A DNA stretch of 64,000 nucleotides, taken from NCBI RefSeq assembly GCF_000090795.2, contig NW_003546253.1, forward strand, positions 494,687-558,686. The letters are read 5' to 3'. The translations under genes and the position numbers were made by a program. Below the pieces are notes generated by a model. That model worked only from the letters and a program-made list of their open reading frames with translations, was not told the DNA's origin and ran no database searches. The DNA comes from Amphimedon queenslandica (lineage: Eukaryota; Porifera; Demospongiae; Haplosclerida; Niphatidae). How positions within the stretch are numbered: the first letter of the stretch is position 1; each line of letters begins with the position of its first letter. This document shows, piece after piece, positions 11,022-19,820 of the stretch.

Positions 11022-12215
11022 ATGGCGGCCGGTTCTCGTGAAAGAAATCCTGGGATACCTCTTGATTTGGGTTGGGTGGAGAGCTGTGTCGTTAATCTCC
11101 CCGCTGCAAACAGGAGAGCAGCTACGCATAAAACCAGACGCAGCATAAAAAAGGAATGGCAGGCAGCTTGGCTACTGAGGGCTGTCACGTGCATTGACCT
11201 GACCACATTAGACGGAGATGACACCCCAAGCAAGGTAGTAAGTCTACTTCTCATTACAATCTATTTGTAGTGCCTTAATACATTTTGCAAAATCATTATT
11301 TTTGCTTCTAACTCAATGCATAATTAGCACCTTGTAATGCGTGGGTGGGCTCAGCTAATTTATTAACGATGGGCGTGGTTTCCAACAGTTCTGTGTCATC
11401 GTTAGGTTGATAGATTATGTCACAAGGCCTCTACTCCTGTTCGTCAAGACATTATAACTCAGTTAGGGATGGACGGTGTTCCACTCTCAGTCGGTGCAGT
11501 GTGTGTCTATCCTGAACGAGTCCCCGATGCCATTCGCTCTATGAATACCATTAACAGTCAAGTAATTAATAAAATATAATTCATTTTTAATTAGCCACGC
11601 TCTTTTACACAGGTCCCCATTGCCTCGGTTGCAGCAGGGTTTCCGGCTGGTCAGATACCGCTAGATCAAAGGTTACAAGAGATAAAGAGAGCTATTGAAT
11701 ATGGAGCAACAGAAATAGATATTGTGATATCGAGGACCCTCGTCCTTAAATCTGATTGGGCCCTTCTATACGAGGAAGTGAAAGCTTGTAGGGAGGCATG
11801 CGGCGAGGGGGCCCACCTGAAAACAATATTGGGAACGGGTCACCTTGGAACTCTGACCAACGTTTATAAAGCAAGTGTTGTGTGCATGATGGCTGGCTCT
11901 GATTTCATCAAGACATCAACAGGGAAGGAAGCAGTCAATGCAACATTCCCAGTAGCACTGACTATGATAAGAGCCATCAGAGAATATCACACTCGTACGG
12001 GATACAAGGTCGGTTTCAAACCAGCTGGGGGAATAAGGGCAGCTAAGGACGCCCTCTCCTGGCTTGCTTTGATGAAGGAGGAGTTGGGTGATGATTGGAC
12101 AAAACCGGATTTATTTAGGATAGGGGCCAGCAGCCTGTTGGGAGATATAGAGAGACAACTCTATCACCATGTCACTGGGAGATATGCTGCAATCCACGAA
12201 ATGCCTTTATCATGA
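11022..12215 (+). CDS. DERA: Deoxyribose-phosphate aldolase
   Basis: Three exons (11022-about 11237, 11406-11561, 11613-12215) encode about 324 residues, close to the human enzyme. DERA cleaves 2-deoxyribose-5-phosphate to glyceraldehyde-3-phosphate and acetaldehyde in deoxynucleoside catabolism. Seen in the sequence: KKEWQAAWLLRAVT in the N-terminal extension shared with animal DERA, VGAVCVYPERV, the VAAGFPAGQ strand, EIDIVI, the Schiff-base lysine motif DFIKTSTGKE, GFKPAGGIR, and the HHVTGRYAA end. All active-site motifs are intact. The first donor can be placed at 11235 (GTAGTA) or 11238 (GTAAGT); both keep frame and differ by one Val. The gene converges on TTLL12, with stop codons 95 bp apart. 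Confidence 0.96.
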
Positions 12216-12309
12216 ATGGGTTCTATTATTGTATCGCTAGTGTTTGTGGGAAAATTCTAATTACAAAAATAATTATTACTAATAATGATAAATTTAGAAG
12301 TTTGTGTCG

Positions 12310-15300
12310 TTATTTTTTCTGTGTTATTTTAGTAACTGGTAATTCTTCGCTGTGTCTTGCTTGCGGTATAAATAAAGTCTCAAATATATCGTTAACAAAT
12401 GAAGGGTGATATTGAATGGCCCTGTTACAATCAGGACAAAAATTAACTTCGCATATCTTTGGTTGAATGTGCTGACAACCTATTGAGATTATAAGGATAC
12501 GAGTTATATTGAAAGTGTGTTTATTACCGCATCCATCATCAGGTGAACTCCATTCTAATAATAAATCAATGGCATACATAGCACGTGACTATTTTTATAA
12601 AAGACAAAAAAAAAGAATATACTATAAAATTAGCATGTATTATTATTATTATTACCTGGGGGTAGTGCTTGATACCAGCAGGTGGTTCTTCAGAGGCAGC
12701 TGCAGTAAATAATTCATATATCAAGTTATATATATCATCTTGTACATTAGACCAGGACTGGTCAGGATACTGCTCATGGAATAAAGGTATGAAATCGACT
12801 GACTCTATGTGCTTCAATGGAGAGTCATCTTTATAATTCATGACTGTAAAATGAGTCTCGTAATCGTGGAAGGAACTCATTTGGAAAGGCCTAACAACAG
12901 TGGAGATACATGTAAAATTATAAATAATAAGCAAGGTTTTCAGCATAGTCCTCTTATCAGTGGATTTTGTATGAATTTTTAAAAGTTGCTCCAAAATTGG
13001 GCCAAAGTCCCTGTACACAGTCTCAGGCCAAATTTCACCAATAATGAAAAGGAGAGAAATCTACATTTTTATAATTTTTTTTCTGATACATAACGCATGT
13101 CTTATGTTGTGTAGAAAGTTTGAGCTAACTCCGATCAAAATTGGGTCATGCTTGTCAGCTCATGAAGCATTCACATGCTTACTTGTTGGCAAATCTTAGC
13201 CAGAAAGTATTGTAAGCGTAGATCACTAATGGCTTCACCGAAACTAGCAACACAATGTACCTCACATCCATCTTAACCTTCCCAATCCCTTCCCTGTTGA
13301 ATAGGACAGGATTATTAACATACTTACAAACTACCTGGAGAGAAAGAATGACAGTAACCAAAGGAAGAAGAGAATATATAAATACTTTGGGTGAGGCTTG
13401 GGACAATCTTATTATCTGGGAAAGATTAGACGTGACAAATATGTCCATGGATCGACCTAAATTCCACGGTTTCACAATCCATGAATTATCTTCACCACTA
13501 CATGCAAACAACAACAACAACAATAATAATAATAATAATGATAATAATAACAATGCTCTACTTTTCTTCTCTTCTCTTGTATTCCTTTACAAAGTAGGGT
13601 AGCTCGTAATACGTAATATAAGACTCTGGTATCCAATCGGGTAAGGAAGAGGGGTCTTGGGCATGGTTCTTTGATGCCCGACGGGCTACGCTAATTAACA
13701 AATCTTTACACGTTAGTACATTTTCACATGGAAACTGATTGATTAACTGATTGGGCTTTAATGACCTACAGAGAGAGAGAAGAGGAATAAGAGATAAATA
13801 ATTCATAAAATGTCATGAGTTCATGACTAACTTAAAATCTTTATAATGATCGAAAAACCACAGGATATCTGCTTTCTCTGGATCACTAACAAGCTCAAAT
13901 AACGGATGAGACAAATTCTTTTTTATCATGTCCATATCTGTATAGACCTAAAGAAACATGCATATAACCATGTTTATGAATGACAATATTACTTTAAATG
14001 GAGGAGACAAGACAGAAGTGAACTCTAGCGTTACATCTGGCAGATCTTCTAAAGGTCTTTCAGGATTAGGTGCAAGTGGTAGTGAATCAAGCTCATCCCA
14101 TAGAGGATCAGATAAAGGGAGAGACTGGGGAGGTAACCACGGGAGAGAGTGACATTGTTTTTCTAATTCTGAAGTAGCTCTTGATGGGACTCTGTTCCTT
14201 GAGATGGTATCTGAGACAGAGAGCGAGTGAGATATAATAAGTAAAATTCTTTACCTCCATAACTTAGGTCCCGCAATGGCCATAGTATTGAGTATGACAT
14301 CTGAGTTAATATGCTAAAGAATGGTACAATGGTTACATTAGGATCCAGAGAGTGCTGTATTCTAGCAGCATAATCTTCCATTACGTACCAAATAGGCACT
14401 GGCTATATAAATATAGGAATAAAGTAAATTTCTATATTCAATACTTACCATATTAGCAATGGTGTAACAATCATTAAATCTCCATAATTTACGCACTATA
14501 TTTTCTATTAATTCTTCTGATGGTGGTTCCTCTTCCTCTGTGTCTTCTCTCTCTCCTTCTTCTTCTTCCTCGCTTTCTCTCTCCTCTTCATCAACAGCTG
14601 CTGATGATGTCTGAACTGCTACAGCATCAGGATCATCATCATCACCATCATCACTATCACCTAACATTAACAATTATTAAAGAAAGTGCTCTGAAATCAG
14701 CCTCAACTTTTATTTTATTTCCTAATACACATTGATGCCCCTTATTCTATGTAAAATAATGGTCAAATTGATGATACATAAAAATTAATAAACATGCACT
14801 AAGGATGTACATGTATGTGTGATCGAATGTACTTTCAGTATTATTGACTCCATTCAATCCCTCCCCATCCTCTTCTTCTCCATTGCTGTGACTTGGTGTG
14901 GCTTGAGTAGGAGTGGTTGGCTCTTCGATGAGATCTAAAAGATTAGCCATTCGAGTAGCTAGTCCCGGAATACTTGCTAGTTGCTGGTGACAGTTATCAG
15001 GAAGATACGTCCACGAATGATCAATAATAAATATACTAAATTAAAAATAATTAGTATATAAAGTATATTGAGTAATTAGGTACCTGTTATCGTCTATTTT
15101 GAGACCTTCTTCATTACTAACTTTAATGCTCCACCCACTAGATGATGGGCACATTATAAAATGCTCTCCGGCATCAAAAGTCTATCAAAAACAATATGAG
15201 GGAATAAGACACGTGCAAAGTACCTCTGTGCACAGCTTTCTGAATAATGCCTCGTGATGTCTCTCCGGTATAGCGGCCAATTGCTGCCTGTGTATTGTCC

Positions 15301-15319
15301 GCCATTGTTGATAGTCCAT
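12310..15319 (-). CDS. TTLL12: Tubulin-tyrosine-ligase-like protein 12
   Basis: About 13 exons giving roughly 640 residues. The N-terminus (MDYQQWRTIHRQQL, then IPERHHEALF) matches the start of the SET-like region of TTLL12. The TTL-like region follows: PVPIWYVMEDYAARIQH, WPLRDL, FKVYTDMD, NQFPCENVLTCKDLL, WIVKPWNLGRSMD, VKMDVRYIVLLVSVKP, HFTVMNYKDD, and the metal/ATP-site block CEVNFCPDCNRA. The last residues correspond to the human FSTLF end. TTLL12 is a divergent TTL relative linked to tubulin detyrosination and chromatin marks, with doubtful ligase activity. The linker exon near 14450-14660 is strongly acidic (Glu/Asp runs). One intron (12893-13187) carries a degenerate copy of the dispersed repeat. 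The ATG at 15319 is 72 bp from the SMPD2 ATG on the other strand. Confidence 0.95.
12920..13160. repeat. Degenerate copy of dispersed intronic repeat
   Basis: Inside a TTLL12 intron. On the minus strand it contains GCTCAAACTTTCTACACA, GTATCAGAAAA and GGAGCAACTTTTAAAAAT, the same ordered blocks seen in other introns of this window, although spacing is diverged. Confidence 0.6.
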
Positions 15320-15391
15320 ATTGTACCACGTGGGTAGAGAACGCCCTGAAACTGGGTGGGGCCTGTAATATGCGTGGGCGTAGACTGAAAA
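15320..15391. promoter_or_regulatory. Bidirectional TTLL12 / SMPD2 promoter
   Basis: Only 72 bp separate the opposite-strand start codons, so transcription starts must overlap or lie in the opposite gene's leader. A CACGTG E-box is at 15327-15332. If the ATG assignments are right, both promoters share one nucleosome-free region. Confidence 0.6.
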
Positions 15392-16190
15392 TGGCTACAG
15401 AGCATGAAGAGATAAAAATACTGACTTTAAATGCCTGGTAAGTTAGTCATATACCCCTTTACTGGGACTTCTTTTTTTAGGGGACTGCACTATTTTGCCA
15501 AGAACATCAAAGAGAGATTTGATCATATTGCAGATGAAATGATAATTTATGACATTGTCTGTCTCCAAGAAGTATATACATGCTACTTCATACACACATA
15601 ATTTGGTATTTTTAAAAATAGGTATGGAGTGACAGTGACTATCGTATGCTTTCTGACTCTGTTAGGTCAGAATTGCCTTATTCAACTCATTATCCCAGGT
15701 AAGTTAAAAGCATATAAAAATATATTTATATGTAAATTTCCGCTTCCTTCAATCATTTCTCCCTTCACTAGTGGTATAATTGGTAGTGGTTTGTGCATTT
15801 TCAGTCGATATCCAATAATGAACGTGTTCCATCATGAATACAGGGTCACACATACGCTGAAAAACTTTTCCGATGGAGAGAAATTTGCCAAGAAAGGAGT
15901 GTTAGCGGCACGAATTGAATTGCCATTATCACTTGGTTTTATCACTGTCTTTAATACACATGTAAGTAATCAAACAGAAATTAAGAGTATTGATTATCTT
16001 TGTAATGACAATTAGCAGTCATAATTTTTTTTAATCCATAATAGATTAATTATGGGCGTCGTAATAATCAATTTGCAGAGTTGATGCAGTTTATGAGCAA
16101 CATTGCTCACAACTCTCCTGTCATCCTTTGTGGAGACTTCAACACTGAGGCTAACCATCACTGCTACAGGTATCAACAACTTTATTCACC

Positions 16191-16237
<47 letters not shown>

Positions 16238-17152
16238 GTTACTATTATTATTATTAGTGTAATTACTAAAGTCTTGAAACTAAGTGATGCATTTATTGAT
16301 GATCCTCAACCCACTTGTGACCTGCCAGGTAATTTGTACTCTAAGTCTAAACCGAGCTGCCCCACTGGCAAAAGACTGGATTACATATTCTATTCCAGTG
16401 AAGCTTTTGACAATAATTGTTCGCTTGAAGTTAAAAGTCATCGGCTAAGTCTCTCGGGAAACATACCAACCAAAGGATTTCCTTATTCTGATCACGAGGG
16501 GCTGGAGGTGGTTTTTAATATCATACCTCCTAAAACTGGTCCTTTTCTGCATGATGTTATAACAGGTAAGATTATCGTGATGTCATGACAGAGAAATGAA
16601 TCCCCTTACAAATTTCAATAACCTGCATCATTCCTCTGCAATTATAGATGGATACTTGTTGAAAGTTGTTTGTTGTATTTTGTATGACGGTTATTGCATC
16701 TGTGTCAGGGAGTCCTGAAGTGTTTGTTAACTTTGTTTATGTGACAGTCAAAAATGAAAGTACTGTTAATCTTTTTTTTTTCAATTATTGTAGAAGACTC
16801 CTTAAGATCATTGGATGCCATGGCTGACGAGATTAATAATGAACTGGTGCCCTTACAGAGAATCTACGAGTCGAAGAACAAGCATCTCATGTTGCTGTGG
16901 ATACTGCTAGTCCTTGTATCACTGGCTGTGAGTGTCCTCATGGTACTCCCATCTGTATACAATGGACTAAGCAGCTGGTATCTCCAAATACTCTGTTCTC
17001 TGATTCCTTCTGCATCATGGATGATATCAATGTTCATATTCTTTCACACTCTTGATTCCGTTCACATGATGAGAGGAATGATCGCCAATTACAGACAAGT
17101 CAATTTGTTAATAGATCACAACAGAAATAAACAAAAACGCAATAACTATTAA
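15392..17152 (+). CDS. SMPD2: Neutral sphingomyelinase (SMPD2-like)
   Basis: Seven exons encode an endonuclease/exonuclease/phosphatase-fold enzyme that hydrolyses sphingomyelin to ceramide and phosphocholine. The order of motifs fits SMPD2: LTLNAWGL (Asn of the active site), IYDIVCLQEVWS (metal Glu), GSGLCIFSRYP, AARIELP, VFNTHINYG, VILCGDFNTEANHHCYR, LDYIFY, and the final catalytic YSDHEGLEV. A C-terminal exon (about 16794-17152) adds two hydrophobic helices (around LLWILLVLVSLAVSVLMVLP and IPSASWMISMFIFFH), the membrane anchor seen in SMPD2. The 3' exon acceptor at 16257 must be used to keep the frame (SVITKVLKLSDAFID). An (ATT)n tract of about 60 bp fills the preceding intron. Confidence 0.93.
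16194..16257. repeat. (ATT)n microsatellite in SMPD2 intron
   Basis: A nearly perfect run of TTA/ATT triplets, ending in the AG acceptor at 16257, supplies most of the intron between the VILCGDFN exon and the DAFID exon. Confidence 0.9.
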
Positions 17153-17264
17153 TTATTATTGGCTACTATACTTTGTGTGTATCTGTTATTCACAATAATA
17201 ATAACAATAATAATAAACTAATAACTAATCACTTTTGTTCAAATATAATTGTTATTTTGTAATT

Positions 17265-18268
17265 TTAGTCTCTAAAATGGCGTGAAGGATTATCACCAAA
17301 CAGCATAGAACGGATTTCAGGCATCATCTAATAATTACAATAAAGGTTTTGTAATATGCAGGCTTCATATTAATAGCTTACTTGTCCACTGAGCAATTCT
17401 AAACGACTCTCCAGTGTATTAGTCAGTTTTATCTTTCCTTGTTGAGTGTACATGTCAATGCCTCCAGAGCTATAAAATAAAAATAAAGAGACCTCAAACC
17501 GTGCTAATGGCTCTGTGGCTTAGTTGGTTAAAGCGCCTGTCTAGTAAACAGGAGATCACCGGTTCGAATCCGGTCAGGGCCTCTTTTTTTTTTCCTTTTT
17601 TTTTTTGCACACTTCTTACCAATCAGGAGGAAGAAACTCTTTGTCATCCAAAGTTACAGTGCAATCATTTCCAGTACCTTTTTTATAGGCAAGAACTGCT
17701 GACTCATAAATAGCCTACAAAACATGATAATTCTTAATTTAAAAAGTTAATTTTTTTAAACAATTATACTTTGATTAGATTGTAGTCTTGCTTCCTACAC
17801 CTAATAAGAACTTCTTTCTCTAACAGTTGGTAAAGACCCTAAAATAATAAATTTAAAAACAACGAACAATCATTGCTCATAAATACTTGAGTAATCAAAT
17901 CTTTCAACAGCTGCTGGTAGCGTGGAATATCACGTGTAATCTCTCCGATCTTCTGACGAGCTTCCTCAAGAATGCGCTGCATAGCAAAAAATAATTATAA
18001 TGATAGGGCGAGGTCGTGAATAGTTAGTACTTTGATATGATCGTCTTTTGCTTTTAAAACAGATAATCTTGCTTGATTCAGTAAAGTAGAGTGTTGACTA
18101 ATTAATTAATTAATTAATTAACTCATTAATTAAGATAATTAAGATAATTAATACTCACATCTTACGTTGAAGCTCCACTTGTTTTTCCTTCCGATCGTAA
18201 TAATTATCAATTTTTAGTTTCTCAGTCTGCAAGAGCCTTCCCTTCTCTATATTGAACTCCTCTTCGGC

Positions 18269-18303
<35 letters not shown>

Positions 18304-18686
18304 AGCACATGATACAATACATACAATGGATGTGAATGGGAATCACCTTGTACTAAATAATTTACACACACAAACTTAGAGCAGGGCTCCTTCTCTCCCT
18401 TTTTACTTTAAATACATTTCCCTTGTCTCCCACTTTCCTAATCTCCTTCCTCCCCCTCTCTCCGGTACATTTATAATTATACGTGCAATAAATTATGTAT
18501 ACATGCAATGTAATGTACATATATTCCTTTCTTTCTGACCTTGACTAGGATCTCATCAGCTTTCTCGTTTGCTTCTTGAGATATAAATTGTTTCATTTGA
18601 CGGATCTAAGTAAAAGACGAGGTGCAGAGAGGAATGGGAGAGGATAGGCTAACCTGCTTCTCCACTTCATCGTCAGAAAGAGCCAT
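17265..18686 (-). CDS. ATP6V1E: V-type proton ATPase subunit E
   Basis: Nine exons. The product starts [20 protein letters not shown] at 18686, followed by [48 protein letters not shown], a [18 protein letters not shown] block, and the C-terminal [15 protein letters not shown] ending at TAA 17265-17267. Subunit E is a peripheral-stalk stator of the V1 sector; it links the catalytic head to the membrane a subunit and is needed for organelle acidification. Length (about 225-230 residues) is as expected. A tRNA gene sits in the intron between the exons ending LPPD and beginning SSGG, on the opposite strand. The upstream intron also has a (CA)n run near 18271-18302. Confidence 0.95.
17509..17582 (+). 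tRNA. tRNA-Thr(AGT), nested in ATP6V1E intron
   Basis: A complete cloverleaf is visible. The acceptor stem GGCTCTG pairs with CAGGGCC (one G-U). The D arm contains TTAGTTGGTTAAAGC, the anticodon stem CCTGT/ACAGG encloses CTAGTAA with anticodon AGT, and the T arm has CCGGTTCGAATCCGG. A and B boxes are intact and a run of T residues begins at 17584, suitable as a Pol III terminator. It has no intron. It is transcribed antisense to the host gene. Confidence 0.95.
18271..18302. repeat. (CA)n microsatellite
   Basis: About 16 CA units in an ATP6V1E intron, immediately upstream in transcript sense of the exon encoding [10 protein letters not shown]; it reads as (TG)n on the sense strand, next to the acceptor. 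Confidence 0.9.
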
Positions 18687-18907
18687 GACAAACCTCCTCT
18701 AAAAATATACCTTTTCTTCTTTCTTAGATTAGATCAGGTGACACGCCCTTTCTAATTAACGCACACGAGATAACTAGACACGCCCATTTGAAATTTGAAC
18801 CGCGCCCACAGTGACAACACAGCAGGAACCATTATAAAAACAGGCTGAAAAGGGAGAGAATGCCACAGTTATAGAGAAAGTAACGGGGAAACCAAGCTAT
18901 TTAAGAC
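18687..18907. promoter_or_regulatory. Divergent ATP6V1E / NAA60 promoter
   Basis: A 221-bp region between opposite start codons. CACGCCC boxes lie at 18742-18748 and 18779-18785, with a related CCGCGCCCAC near 18801. A TATAAA-like sequence (ATTATAAAAA) near 18831 could serve the NAA60 side. Confidence 0.5.
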
Positions 18908-19639
18908 ATGGATCAAAAGCTATACTACCGACAAATGAGTTATCAGGACAAGGACCTAATGCAGGGGCTTTGTAACGAGTGCTTTCCTTTGGAATATCCT
19001 GAATCATGGTTTGATGGGCTACTCAGAGAAGACAGGTATACCTACACCCTGGGAGCGTATGAAATAGAGACTGGGACCATGGTCGGAATGATTGTAGGTC
19101 AGATACAATCAATTAGACAGATTGAAAATGAATACGGATTCGTTCTCGAGGAAGCTTCGCCGAATGATTGCGTAATGTACATCACTATATTTGGTAAGTT
19201 AAACATTAGTATTACTGACTCTGTTTATCCCCTCTCTTTTTCTAAAGGTGTCAGTGAGAGATACAGATGCAAAGGGGTTGGCTCATACCTAATGCAGTCA
19301 CTTATAAATTACAGTATAACAGAGACTAATTGTAATTTGATATATCTCCACGTCGAGGCTGTAAATTCGACGGCCATTACATTCTACCAGAGAAGAGGAT
19401 TTACTTATCACTGTACAGATGTAGGCTACTACATGTTACCGGGTGACACTACCCAGTCAGATGGATTAGTCCTAATACAATTCATTAATAATGGGAGACC
19501 TTACAAAAAGTCATTTGACAATTGGTGTAAAAGAAGCATTAGCGGAAATCCTATCATGCAGTGTTTGGGAGGCGTGGTCAAAGGACCTTTTAGCTCTATA
19601 AGACACATATGGCATCGATCGATGTCATCTCCTTCTTAA
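18908..19639 (+). CDS. NAA60: N-alpha-acetyltransferase 60 (GNAT fold)
   Basis: Two exons, 18908-19193 and 19248-19639, joined across a 54-nt intron (donor GTAAGT, acceptor TAAAG), giving about 225 residues. NAA60 is the Golgi-associated Nt-acetyltransferase of multicellular eukaryotes that acetylates transmembrane proteins with cytosolic N-termini. Landmarks are CNECFPLEYPESWF (human WFPIEYPDSWY), the GMIVGQI strand, the acetyl-CoA loop RYRCKGVGSYLM (R/Q-x-x-G-x-G/A type), IYLHVEAVNSTAITFYQRRGF, and the C-terminal segment. The intron is a multiple of three and stop-free, so an unspliced form would insert 18 residues just before the acetyl-CoA loop. The splice signals are good and the family has no such insertion, so I take it as an intron. 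Confidence 0.93.
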   Translation: MDQKLYYRQMSYQDKDLMQGLCNECFPLEYPESWFDGLLREDRYTYTLGAYEIETGTMVGMIVGQIQSIRQIENEYGFVLEEASPNDCVMYITIFGKLNISITDSVYPLSFSKGVSERYRCKGVGSYLMQSLINYSITETNCNLIYLHVEAVNSTAITFYQRRGFTYHCTDVGYYMLPGDTTQSDGLVLIQFINNGRPYKKSFDNWCKRSISGNPIMQCLGGVVKGPFSSIRHIWHRSMSSPS

Positions 19640-19820
19640 TTTTATGTCTCGTGTTATTTTTATTTTGATAATTATCGTAATTATTGTGTTCACTATTATA
19701 TTAATTTTTATGTTTTAAAGACATAAATTTGTAACAACACCAAAATAATAATAATAATAACAAGAATAATATTATAATAATAGCTAAATGTGTTAAGTGT
19801 TAAAATAATTGCTATTCTTA

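Noticed and set aside
13255-13602. 115-codon + strand open frame
   Set aside because: Antisense to TTLL12 exons that match the family closely; the Asn run comes from an (AAT)n tract.
17501-17713. 70-codon + strand open frame
   Set aside because: Runs through the tRNA-Thr gene and its T-rich terminator, then antisense to an ATP6V1E exon.
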